Shown: positions 9,673 to 20,345 of the stretch, piece by piece
Numbering within the stretch: the stretch's first letter is position 1
Layout of the letters: every line of letters starts with the position of its first letter
Assembly: GCA_021397835.1 (NCBI GenBank)
Contig: JAJFZO010000261.1
Location: forward strand, 1-64,000
DNA length: 64,000 nt
DNA from: Moringa oleifera
Taxonomy: Eukaryota > Streptophyta > Magnoliopsida > Brassicales > Moringaceae
Reading direction: 5' to 3'
Translations under genes and position numbers: made by a program
Notes under the pieces: generated by a model
What the model saw: the letters and a program-made list of their open reading frames with translations, nothing else
What the model was told of the DNA's origin: nothing
The model's database searches: none

Positions 9673-11042
9673 AAACACAAATTCCAAACCCCTAACCCAA
9701 ATTCCAAACCTAACTCCTTAACCTCAAGCCACTAAACCCTGAAACTTAAACTTTACACACTAAGCCCTAAACCTTCAAACCTAAACCTAATATGTAAGCG
9801 TTGAACCCTAAACCCAAAGCCTAAACCTAACCTAATCCTAACTTAAACCCCTAAACTTAAATGCTAACCCTTCAAACCACAATCACCAAATCCTAAATCC
9901 TAAACCTAACCATTAAATCCTAATTTCAAAACAATAAACTTTAACGCTAACTAGTAACACTAAACCATCAAACCAAAACCTTGATCCTAAAAGCTAACCA
10001 TTAAGCCCTAAAGCTTAACTTCTAAACCATAAACTCGAACGCATAACCCCTAAACTATAAACATTAAACACTAAATCCTAACCGCAGACTCTTGATCTAA
10101 AACCATAGCCACTAAACACTAACTTTTGACCACAATACCGTAAACCCTAAAGCCTAAAACTTAACCCCTAACCCCTAGACATTAAAATTGTACCAAAAAC
10201 CCAAAACTCTAAACCCTAAAGCCAAACAATTAAACCTGAAACCCTCTAACTTAAATCGTAAATCTTAACCCCTAAATCTTAAACCCTAAAACATAAGCCC
10301 AAAACCTCGTACCTTTAAACCTCAAATCCTAATTGCTAAGCCCTGAACCCTATCTTATAGAACCTAAAGACAAACCACTAAGCTATGAACTCTAAACCTT
10401 AAACCCTAAATCTTAATCCCTAACACATTAACCTTAAACCCCAATCATTGAACAACAAACCCAAAACCCAAAACCCTAACCCTGTACCCGAAGCACTAAC
10501 TCTAAAGCCTAACACCCAAATCCCCAAGCCTTAGACACAACTAAACTCTAAATGATAAATCTTAAACCTTAAACCATGACTTATAGACTTTGAATTCAAA
10601 CATCTAAACCATAAACCCTGACTTTTAAATCCTAACCCCTAACTCCTAAATCCTAAACCTTAAACCTTATCCCTAATCCAAATGTGACTCCTACACACTT
10701 AACCACATAACCCTAACCTGTAAAATTTAAACTTTATACTCTAACCCCTAATGTGACCCTACACCCTTAATCCTAAGTCCTAACACCTAAACCTTAACCC
10801 ATAAACTTTAAACCCTATAATTTAGCCGCTAAACTTTAACCTTAACCTTAATCCTAAACCCTAAAGGCTAACTATAAATCACTAAACGATTACCCCCTAA
10901 ACCATAAACCATAAATGCTAACCCACAACCCCTAACCCATAAACCAAAGTACTTAAACCTTAACTCCTAATCTCTAAACCTTAACTGCTAAATCGTAACC
11001 CAAAACCCTAAGCACTGAACACCAACTGCTAAACTCTAATAA
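9673..11042. repeat. Telomere-like array, C-strand (unit 2 end and unit 3 start)
   Basis: From 9942 onward the sequence repeats the opening of the window at a constant offset of 9941. Copies 1 and 3 therefore stay collinear for over 1.2 kb, while copy 2 does not. Just before 9942 a stretch, ttcaaaacaataaacttt, shows the unit boundary missing from the copy 1/2 junction. Confidence 0.88.
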
Positions 11043-12075
11043 GAGTTTGGTATTTAGGATATAGGGTTTCATAAGGTCTAGGGGATAGGGGTTGGGGGTT
11101 AGGGTTTAGGAATTAAGGGTTAGGAAATGGAGGTTAGGAATTAGGATTTAAGATTTAAGGTTTAGTGTTCAACGTTTAACGTTTAGAATTTAGGGATTGG
11201 ACACTAAAGTTTTGGGTAGAGAGTTTAGGGTTAAAAATTTAGGATTAAGGGTTTGGGATTTAGGGGTTTAGTATTTGATGTTTAAGGATTTGGGTTTACG
11301 CTTCAAGGTTTAGGTTGCAGAGTTTAGAGGTTAAAAGTTATTGTTTAGGTTTTCAACTTTAGGGTTTAGGGTTTATTGGCTTAGGTTTTGGGTCTTAGGG
11401 CTACGTTTTAAGTATTCGTGTTTAGGGGTTATCATTTTTTATTTGGGGTTTAGTGGCTAGAGTTTTAAAGTTCAAAGTTTAAGGTTTTTGAGTTAGGGTT
11501 TAGGAGTTAGGATTTATGATTTAAGATTAAAGTTTAAGTTTTAAGTGTTCAAGCTTAGGTTTGACTATCTGGCTTTAAGGGTTAGGATTTTGAAATTAAG
11601 CTTTAGGTGTTTGGGTTTAGGAGTTATTCATTAGAGTTTAGGGGTTAGGGTTTAGGAGTTATGATTTGGAGCTTGTGTTTTAAAGTTTACGATTTTGGGT
11701 TCGGGTTTAGGGTTAGTAATTTGAGTGGAGGGTTTAGGCTTTATGGATTAGGGTTCAGGATTTTATATTTAGGGTTTATGGGTTAGGGGTTAGTTTTAGG
11801 TTTAAGGATTAAGGTTTAGAGTTTATGGGCTGTGATCTTGGATTTAGGGTTTAGGTTTGAGATTTGGGGGTTATGGTTTTGGATTTACAGTTTAGAGGTT
11901 AGGGTTTTAGGTTTAAGAGTTATAGTCTTGGATTTACGATTTAAGGTTATGATCGAGTTTAGGGCTTAGGGATTAGGGGTCAGGTCACGGTATACGGTTT
12001 AGTGGTTAAGATTTATCGATTAGGGTTTAAGGTTTAATATCTAAGAATTAAGGTTTAGTTTAAGGTCTAGGGTTT
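11043..12075. repeat. Telomere-like array, G-strand, extending beyond unit copy 3
   Basis: The first part to 11198 matches 1101-1257. Copies 1 and 2 enter the AT block after agggatt, whereas here TTTAGGG-type units continue for nearly 900 bp. The segment around 11820-11980 is the reverse complement of about 31591-31720 (shared words include ccaagatca and ccttaaatcgtaaatc). A G-run cluster lies at 11081-11104. Confidence 0.87.
11081..11104 (+). other. Potential G-quadruplex motif, copy 3
   Basis: This carries the same 4-4-5-3 guanine runs and loop lengths as copies 1 and 2. Folding is not tested. Confidence 0.6.
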
Positions 12076-13083
12076 AGTGGTCCAATAAACTTTTAGGCCA
12101 AATATTTTTTTATGGCTCAATTAATTCTTAGGCCTAATTAATACACAGTAGGGTAAATTTGTTCTTAGGTTGAATTATTTCTTAGTTTCTTGCATGATAA
12201 ACATAATTTTATCTTAAGCCTTGTTATTATTATTTAAATCTAATTATTTATTAGGTCCAGTTATTTATAAAGCCTAAGTGTGTCTCAGATTCTTATAATT
12301 TGAGTCTAGTTATATCTCTTACTCAATTATGTATTAAGCCCAATTGTTTATGCGCCTAATTATATATTAAGCATAATTATTTATTAAGATCAATTATATA
12401 ATAAGCACAATTTTTTATTTGGCTCAAATAAATCTTAGGTACATTGAAATCTTTGGCCTAATTGATTATTAGACTCAAATAATTTATTAGGTCCAACTAA
12501 TTATAAGGTCTAATTAATTTGTTAAGTTCAATCACATTTTAAGCTTAATTATTTATTAGGTCTATTTTTATATAAAATTCAATTGATATTTGACCAATTT
12601 TATTCTTAAGCAGAATAAATTCTTAGTACAAATTAATTATTAAACTCAATTGATTTTAAGACTCAATGTTTTGCTAGGCCTAATTATGTTTTAAGTCCAA
12701 TATCTTGTCATTAGCTGAATTATTTCTTAATTTCTTGCACAATAGATCCAATTATATCTATGGTCAAATTGTTTATTATTATGCCTAATTATCTATCAGG
12801 TCTAATGATTCATAAAGCCCAATTGTTTCTTGAGTTCAATTGCAATATAAGTTTAATTATATCTAAAGTCAATTTCTTCTTAGGTTTGACTATTTATTAC
12901 AGTCATGCATGCTAGGTCCAATTAATTATTAAGCTATGAGATTTAGTTGAGTGTAACCTTGATAATTAGTTGTTCTAACAAATACATAACTAGTTGGACT
13001 TAATATTTAATTAAACCTTGTATAAAATTGGATGTAATGTATAATTTATTGTTATAGATAATTTAGCTTAAGAACGACGTGAC
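12076..13083. repeat. AT-rich minisatellite block
   Basis: Units of the type ttattaggtccaattat continue in the same orientation as the 1256-2434 block. The final ~139 bp (12945-13083), around gttgttctaaca and aattaaaccttgta, is a distinct segment that recurs in the same orientation at 27712-27850. No genes are present. Confidence 0.83.
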
Positions 13084-13588
13084 TCCATAACATTAATAGC
13101 TAAACCCTAACCCTAACCTATAAAGCTTAAACACCAATCTTTTAAACCTTAACCCCTAAACCCAAAACTATAAACCATAAACTCTTACATCTAAGCCCTA
13201 AACTCTAAATCATGAAACCTAACCTTGAATCTCTAAACCCTAAAGCCTAATACTTAACCTTTATACCTTAAACACTAACTCTAACCCTAACCCCTAAACC
13301 TTGAATGCTAAACCATAAACCTTGAACCCTCGACATAGTTCAAACCCTAACCACCAATGATTAAACCTTAAACCTAAACATTAGACCCTAGCCCCTAACA
13401 TTTAAGCTCTGATCATTAAACTCTAAACTCCTAACCCTAAACCAAAAAGATCTAACCTTAAATTTTAATCCATGACCCATATACCCTACAACCTACCTTA
13501 AACCTTATGCACTAATCCCTAACTTTAAACCCTAAAAACTAAATCTAAACCTTAAACATTGAACCTTAAATTGTCAACATTTTAAGTC
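13084..13588. repeat. Telomere-like array A, C-strand (copy 3, partial)
   Basis: The array aligns with 4270-4795, from cataacattaatagctaaac to the tcaacattttaag end. It lacks the LTR-proximal part. It is entered from and exits into AT minisatellite, so both of its partners differ from copies 1 and 2. Confidence 0.85.
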
Positions 13589-15189
13589 AATTAGTTATTC
13601 GGTACAATGAATTCTTTGGTTCAATTAATTTTTAAACCCAATTGATATATGTTAGGCTAAATTTGTTCTTGAGCTAAATTATTTTTAAGTTTTAAACACA
13701 ATAGATTTATAAGGCCTAATTATATTTTAAGTCTGATTATAATTTAGGTCCAATTATATCTTAGAGCCAACTATATTTTTAGTCTCAATTTGTTCTAAAG
13801 TTTAAATATTTGTTGGGCTGATGTAGGCTAGGACCAACTAATTATAAAACTCAACTATCTTAAATCTAATTAATTATTAGATCTAATTATTTTAAAGCCT
13901 AATTATGCATTAAGCTCATTAAGTTCTTAAAGGTAATTATATATTAAGTCTAATTATTTATTAGAATCAATTATATATTAGGCAAAAAATTTTTATTATT
14001 CGTAATTAAATTTTAAATTCAACTAATTCTTAGGTTTAATTAATTATTAGGTCGAGTTAATTATTAGGTATAATTATTTATTAGGTCTTTTTACATATAT
14101 AAAGGAATATTCAAGCTACTCTCACAAAAATTTTATAATTTTCTGAGTAAGTATGCTATTTTTGAAAATTTTTGATATTTTAAATTTTAAAATATATATA
14201 TTTTTAGTCCTCAAAAAATTATTATTAGGCCCATTCCGCTCTTAGGCCAAATTATATATTAAGATCATTTTTTTATGCTTAGTTTAATTTTAAGCCCAAT
14301 TAATATATGTTAGCCTCAATTTACTCTTGTGTTGAATTATTTTTAAGTTTCATGCACTCAAAACTTAATGATACCTTAGCGTTATTATTAGTGATTATGC
14401 CTAATTATCAATTAGCCCATTTATAATTTAAGTCAAATTATAATTTCAATATTAATTATATCTTAAATTCAAGTAATTAACTGTCTAATTACATTTTAAC
14501 CACAATTATGTATTAACCTCATTTTTTTTCTAATGCTCAATTATATATTAAGCCTAATTATTTATTAGAATTTATTATATATTAAGACTTAGACCTAATT
14601 AAATCTTTTTTTCAGCCAATTGTTAAGCACAATTATTCATTAAGCTCAATTATATATTAAGTTAGGCTTACTTACACATTAGGTTAAATTATCTATTATG
14701 ATCATTTCGTTCTTAAGCTCAATGATATATTAACCCTTTCTTTAATAGGTTGAATAAAAATCTTAAGCTCGATTAGTTATTTGGTGCAATGAATTCTTTG
14801 GTCCAAATAACTGTTAGACACAATTACATAATAGGTCAAATTATTTTATCAATCAATTAATTTTAAACCTAATTAATATATGTTATGCTAAATTTGTTCT
14901 TTGGCTAAATGATTTCTAAGTTTCATTCATGATAGACCTAACTATATCTTAGGCCTTCTTATTTGTTTTTAGGTTTAGTTATCTATCTAGTCTCATTATT
15001 TATAAAGCCTGATCATATCTTAAATATGATTATAATTTAGGTCTCATTATATCTTAGTTCCAATTTATTCTAAAGTTTAATTATTTATTGAGCTCATGCA
15101 CATTAGGTTCAATTCATTATTGAACCTAATTATATTTTAAATCTAATTAATTATTGGATCCAATTATATTTTAAGTCCAAGTATGCATT
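13589..15189. repeat. AT-rich minisatellite block
   Basis: Degenerate ~18-bp units (for example ttattaggtcgagttaatt) carry no coding signal. The block contains one arm of the foldback element (14100-14215) and ends at the ~44-bp flank shared with the LTR at 62598-62892. Confidence 0.82.
14100..14215. mobile_element. Partial arm of the foldback (Mutator-like) element
   Basis: The words aatattcaagctactctcac, aaaattttataatttt and tgagtaagtatgctatttt match the inner arm of the foldback elements at 25774 and 39671. Terminal ends and the second arm are missing, so this is a fragment in the AT block. Confidence 0.6.
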
Positions 15190-15233
15190 AACCCCTAAAT
15201 ACAAGTCCTTAAACTATGACGTCTAATTTTAAC
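15190..15233. repeat. LTR-flanking tag shared with 62893-62935
   Basis: In reverse complement this ~44-bp stretch reads gttaaaattagacgtc, then atagtttaaggacttg. The sequence after the LTR at 62892 reads almost the same in plus orientation. It is not the primer-binding site seen at 47417-47428. It suggests that the two LTR loci descend from one locus. Confidence 0.7.
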
Positions 15234-15808
15234 TGATACCATATTTTGAAGGAGCAGTATTAAGAATGGAGATGATGTAACTTTGTAAAAAATTTTTTTG
15301 GGGGAGTCCTAGCACAAGTTTAAATAGATTTGAATGAAAATAAGGGATAAAAGGCTCAACAACCAAATTTAATGCCAAAAAGATACAAAAAATCATTACC
15401 CTAAGGACAATGAACAAGGATACATAAATCTCACAACTTACCACTCAAAGAGATACAAATAAATGTCACTATAAGAGATACAGAGATGTTTCTCACCATT
15501 CAATGGCTCCTAACCAGAGAGATACAAAGGTTGAAGAGAAAACCTAAAAAGTTTCCAGACATACAATAAATGTCTAAGCTCCCTTCTATGTCTAAAGTAT
15601 GAAAATAAATATTAGTGCATGAAACGACCCTCCATGCATTGTGGTTTTAAAATTCATTAAGGTTTTAATGATAATTAAATCATTTAATACATTTGTTTGA
15701 CAAAAAGAAAAAAGAAAATGAGGTTAGTGGACTAAAACAAATCTCTCTTAAAGATTACGAAAGCCTGTCCTTCACAGATTATCATGGGCTAAATGTGGTA
15801 ATATAACA
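15234..15808 (-). mobile_element. Gypsy LTR, near full length
   Basis: Read on the minus strand the LTR starts TGTTATATTACCAC and ends GGTATCA. It matches the LTR at 47432-47967 over most of its length, with shared words such as atgatgtaact and ctcaatggctcc type stretches. Length is about 575 bp. It faces an integrase fragment coded on the opposite strand, an arrangement no intact element would have. A 71-codon open frame inside it (15229-15444, minus) is accidental. Confidence 0.83.
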
Positions 15809-16892
15809 AACCCTGTGTCAATGACCTTTACACCCTCAAAGATCTCTATTAGAAGGATGTTGATTTTAGAGCAATATTGTGAAATTGCAAATCAAGTTGT
15901 TTTTCAAAGTTTTCTAAGTTTGATGGCTTTCTTTTTAAAGCTAATGCATTGCCTGTTCCATGTTGTTCTTTGTGACAAGTGATTTTGGCAGAAGCTCATG
16001 ATAGTGTTTTGGGAGGATGATTTGGTAGAGACAAAACTTCAGCTCTTGTTTAAGGTAATTTCTATTGGTCAAAGATCTCTAGGAATGTGGAAAGATTTGT
16101 AACACAATGCAGGGTATGCCAAATCGAAGGGCCAAGATTTTGGTTTGTACACTTCATTACTTGTGCCTAATGCTACATGGGAGGATGTGAGGCTTAATTT
16201 TGTTATGCTAAGAACACAAAGGAGCAAGGATTCAATCATCGTTATTGTTAATAAGTTTTCAAATATGTCTCACTTTATTCTGTGCAACAAAACAAATGAT
16301 GCATCGCATATTGCAGATAATTTCAAGGAGAGTGTAAAGCTGCATGGGATCTTGTTCTTTCATAGATTGAGTTTGCCTACAACAACTCCATCCATCATAG
16401 CATAACTATGAGTCCATTTGAAGTTGTTTACCTTATAGGTCCTTTGAATTTCGTTCCTCCTACTACACCCAAACAACCTAGCGGAAATGTTGATGAGAGG
16501 TCCAAACAGGTCAAGAAGTTGCATGAGATTGTAAGAGTAGCATTGAGAAGCAAAATGAAAAATACAAGCAAGTTGCCAATAAACATCTGACAACATGAGG
16601 AGTTCAAAGAAAGTGATATGGTTTGGATTCATCTATGAAAGGAAAGGTTTTTACAAGGTAAATTTAAGAGGTTAGAACCAAAGGTTGGTGGCACATTCAA
16701 GGTGCTCAGAAGACCTGGTAAAAATGCTAAAGAGATTGTGTTGCCAGTGGATTATAAAATTTCCCTAATATTCAATGTGGATGACTTAAGTCCATGACAT
16801 GCTCTAGGAGATATTGGAGACTTGAGGACAAGTCTTTTTTAACCTAAGGAGATTGACACAAGAATGCTGATATTACCACAATCGGCCAATGA
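15809..16892 (+). pseudogene. Ty3/gypsy RNase H-integrase remnant with core deletion
   Basis: Broken-frame translation gives the RNase H-integrase linker (DLYTLKDLY, then FDGFLFKAN). The zinc-binding region follows (FGRDKT, FYW, VERFVTQCRVCQ with cysteines at 16108 and 16117), then the start of the catalytic core (LYTSLLVPNATWEDV, RTQRSKDSI, HFI.CNKT.DASHIAD, KLHGI). The first catalytic Asp is Asn (AAT, 16196-16198). Right after LHGI the sequence jumps to LVL..IEFAYNNSIHHSI.MSPFEVVY, deleting the second Asp and the Glu. The C-terminal domain runs to FNVDDLSP and TSLF. It is non-functional. The longest open stretch, at 16145-16405, crosses the deletion out of frame. Confidence 0.86.
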
Positions 16893-17300
16893 TGTTATAT
16901 TACTTTTCACGACTTACTATCCATTTTTCATGCATTTTACCAATCAATTTGATTGTAGGAGAATTTTAGAGTGTTATTTTATATGTTAAAGCATTCATAT
17001 TCTTATCTTTTAATCTCTTTTGAAAAAACACAAAAAAATTTCTTTAATAAAGTTATGGTTGTTTCTTTAGTGGTAGACAATTAGCATGCATTATAGTAGA
17101 TTAGTGAATTGTGAGGTTTATGTATTTTTATTTATTGTCCTTAAGGTGATAATTTTCAATATCCCATTCATATAATTATAATTGATGGTAAGCCTTTTAT
17201 CTATATTTTCTTTCAAATTTGTTTGGTACTCTCCAAACAAATTTCAAACAGAGTTACATAAGTTGCATTCAAAATGTTGTTCCATCATGATAAGGTATTG
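16893..17300 (+). mobile_element. Gypsy LTR, diverged (3' LTR of the 15809 remnant)
   Basis: The LTR begins TGTTATATTAC, identical to the start of the minus-strand LTR at 15808, just after the end of pol as expected for a 3' LTR. Later words match other copies (tgaggtttatgtatttttat, attgatggtaagcctttta, caaacaaattt). The end reads ggtattg in place of ggtatca. Internal deletion makes it shorter, at about 408 bp. A telomere-like array follows at once. Confidence 0.8.
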
Positions 17301-18230
17301 CCCCTACCCCTAAATACCACACCCTAACCCTTGAACCAGACACTCAACCTAAAATTTTAAATCCTGACACCTAAACCCTAATCTTAAACACTAACACTAA
17401 ACCCTAACTTCCAAACCCTAAATCCTAACCCCTAAACCCTAACTCTTAAACTTTGAAATGTAAACACTAACTCTTAAACTTTGAAATCTAAACCCTAGCC
17501 CCTAAATTGGACACTTAACCCTAAACACTAAATCTTAAACCTTGAAACCTAAACCCTAACTTCTAAATTAGACACTTAACCCTAAACCCTAAATCTTAAA
17601 CCTTGAAACATAAACTCTAACCCCTAAATTGGACACTTAACCCTAAACCCTAACTATTAAACCTTAAAATCTAAACCCTAGCTGTAAATCCTAAAGCTAA
17701 CGAAAAACCACAAATGCTAAGTTGTAAATTGTAACCCCTAAAGTGAAAACCCTAAAACCCCTTAACCTAAAGCCATAAAGAATAACCCTTAACTCGTAAA
17801 CCCTTATCCATACACCTAAATTAGTAACCACTAAACCCTATACCTATTCGCGGAACACTAAACTCTAAACTCCCAATCCATTGAACCCTAAATCCTAAAC
17901 CTTAAAAGCTGAAGCCCAAAACTCTAAACATGAGACCCTAACCCCTAAACCTTGATCCCTGAACCCTAAACTCTAACTTTAACCCCTAACCCTTAACCCT
18001 AAACAAATAAACATTAAATCATAAACCATAAATCTTAAACCTTTAAACCTAAACCTTAGGACCTAATCCCTGAACCCTAAGCCCAAACATCTAAACGGTT
18101 ACCCTTAAACCCTAAACCATAGCCTCTAAGCCATAAATCCTATCCCTAAACTCCTAAATCCTGATAACTAAATCTTAAATCGTAAACATTAAACCCTAAG
18201 TCCCAGACCTTAACTCTTAGAAACAAATCA
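17301..18230. repeat. Telomere-like array, C-strand
   Basis: This contains a local higher-order repeat: a unit of about 60 bp containing aaattggacacttaaccct recurs several times between 17500 and 17660. The rest is degenerate CCCTAAA. It abuts the LTR on the left and converges with a G-strand array on the right. Confidence 0.87.
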
Positions 18231-20085
18231 GATTTTATGGTTTAGGTATTAGAGTTTCTGGTTTAGTGTTTAGGGGTAATGATTTAAGATTGAGGGTTAT
18301 GCTTCATGGTTTTGTGTTGAGGGGTTAAGGGTCAGAGATTAAGGTGTAAGGTTTCAGGGCTAGAGTTTATGAATAGGATTTAGGGATTATGGTTGAGCAT
18401 TTCGTGTTTAGAGTTAACAATTTAGGGTTTAAAAGTAACCGTTTAAGGTTTTGTCTTGAGGAGTTAGCTGTTTGGGTGAGGTTTATGGTTTAGGGATTAA
18501 GGTGTAGTGTTTAGGGATTCGGGTGTAAAGTTTAAGAGTTAGGGTTTAGGGTGTAAGGTTTAAGGTTCATGATTTAAAGTTTTCAATTTAAAGTAATGAG
18601 TTCAGTGATCAAGGATTAAAGGTTAGGGATTAAGGTTTGGGCTCTAATGTCTAAGGTTTAGGATTTAGGATTCAGAGTTCAATGATTTTTAGGGTTTAAT
18701 GTTTAGTGGTTAGGGTTCAAGGATTAGGGTTTAAAATTCAGAGACTAAGTGTTAGGCTTTAAGATTTAAGGTTTAAGGTCTAGGACTTAGATTTTTGGGT
18801 TTATGGTTTAGAGTTTAGGGGTTAAGGTTTAAGGAGTTAGGGTTTAAGCTTGATGGGTTAGTGTTTAGGATTTAATGTTTAGGGCTTAGTGGTTCACGTT
18901 TAGGGTAAGGGTTTTAGAGTTTAAGATGCAGGGATAAGGCTTAGAGTTTAGGTTTTAAAGGTTAGAATTTAGAGGTTACAGTTGAAGATTTAGAATTAGG
19001 GTTTACATTTAGGGATTAAAGGTTAAGGATGAGGTTAGGGTTTAGATTTCAGTGGTTTAGGGTTACTATTTAAGCTTTTCGGTTTTGAGTTTAGGGTTTA
19101 GCATTTTAGGTTTAGAATTTGGTGGCTAAGGTATAGGGTTTAAAGTGTACACATTAAGGTTTAGCAGTTACAGTTTAGGGTGCAGAAGTTATAATTAAGA
19201 GTTAGTTTAAGGTTTGAAATTAAGGTTTAAAAGTTAGCTTTAGAGTGTAGCGTTTAGGATTTAGTTGCTGGTGTTTAGTATTTAAGGTTTTATATTTAAG
19301 GGCTATGGGTCTTGCTTTTTAGGGTTTAACGTGTAATGTTTAAGGTTTAGGGTTTTTGATTTTAGTTTAAGGGTTTAGGTTAACGATTAAGAGATCAAGG
19401 TTTAGCGGTTAACATTTAGGATTTAGGGTTTAAGGTTTAGAGAGTATGCTTTAGCAATTATGGTTAAAGATTAAGGTTTGGAGTTTAGTGTTTAGGATTT
19501 AGTGGCTATGGTTTAGGGTTTAAGGATTAGTGCTGAGAGGTTGAGGTTTGGGGATCATGGTTTATGTTTCAAAGTTTAGTGTTGGAGGTTATGGTTAAAG
19601 TTTATGATTTTGGAATTTTGGTTTAAGGGTTATGGTTTAAGATTTAGGATTTGGTTATTATGGTTTAAGGGTTAGCATTTTAGAGTTTATAGCTAGACTT
19701 GGATTTAAGGTTTAAGGTTAGGGTTAGGCGTTTGGGCAGGGTTCAATGGTTATGTGTTAGGTTTAGGGTTTAATGTTTAATATTTATGGTCTAGGGTTCA
19801 GAATTTTAAGATCATGGGTTTGGTTTTGAGTTTAGGGTATTGGGTTTAATGTTTAAGGTTAAGGGTTTAGGGTTTAGAGTATAGGGTTTAAGATTTACAA
19901 TTAAGAGTTTCAAAATTAGTGTTTAGGGATTAATATTTAAGATTAAGGAAATATGGGGTTTAGTGGATAGGGTTAAGAGCTTAGCGTTTAGAGTTTAGTG
20001 TTTAAAATTTACCGTTTAAGGTTTAAGCCGTAGAGTCTATGGTTTATGTGTTAGGTTTAGGGTATGGGATTAAGGTCTTCGGGTT
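18231..20085. repeat. Long telomere-like array, G-strand
   Basis: This is the longest G-strand array in the window (~1.85 kb of degenerate TTTAGGG). Its distal part, about 19330-20085, is present in reverse complement at 44811-45458. A clear anchor is the stretch around tatagctagacttggattta (19687 onward). Confidence 0.88.
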
Positions 20086-20345
20086 GGGTAGGCCATAAGC
20101 CATATATTTTTAACATGAATATGCCTAACTTGGCCCATTAATTTAACTAGCACATCAAATAATGAGTATTGAAAATACATTTTTTAAAAGTTTTCGTATT
20201 ACAAATTTTTTAAAAAAAATCATGAAAATAACTTTACTATTGAAAAATTCTAAAAATGTTTTTGACAGTAACTTGAATATTTATTTGCATTTTTTACAAA
20301 GTTCAAGTTATTTCGTTGTACAATATCTTTTATTTGAATAATTTA
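20086..20345. other. Non-satellite spacer with an inverted counterpart
   Basis: Two parts are seen. 20086-20160 (ccatatatttttaacatgaa, ttggcccattaatttaac) matches the reverse complement of about 44735-44805. 20160-20345 (gaaaataactttac, aatgtttttgacagtaactt) matches the reverse complement of about 43380-43560. In the inverted copy a unit X sits between them. The second part is also related to the foldback element arm. No gene is seen. Confidence 0.7.

Noticed and set aside
15229..15444. Minus-strand frame covering part of an LTR (also 33857-34060)
   Set aside because: Both frames are translations of LTR sequence; the reading frame is not conserved among LTR copies.
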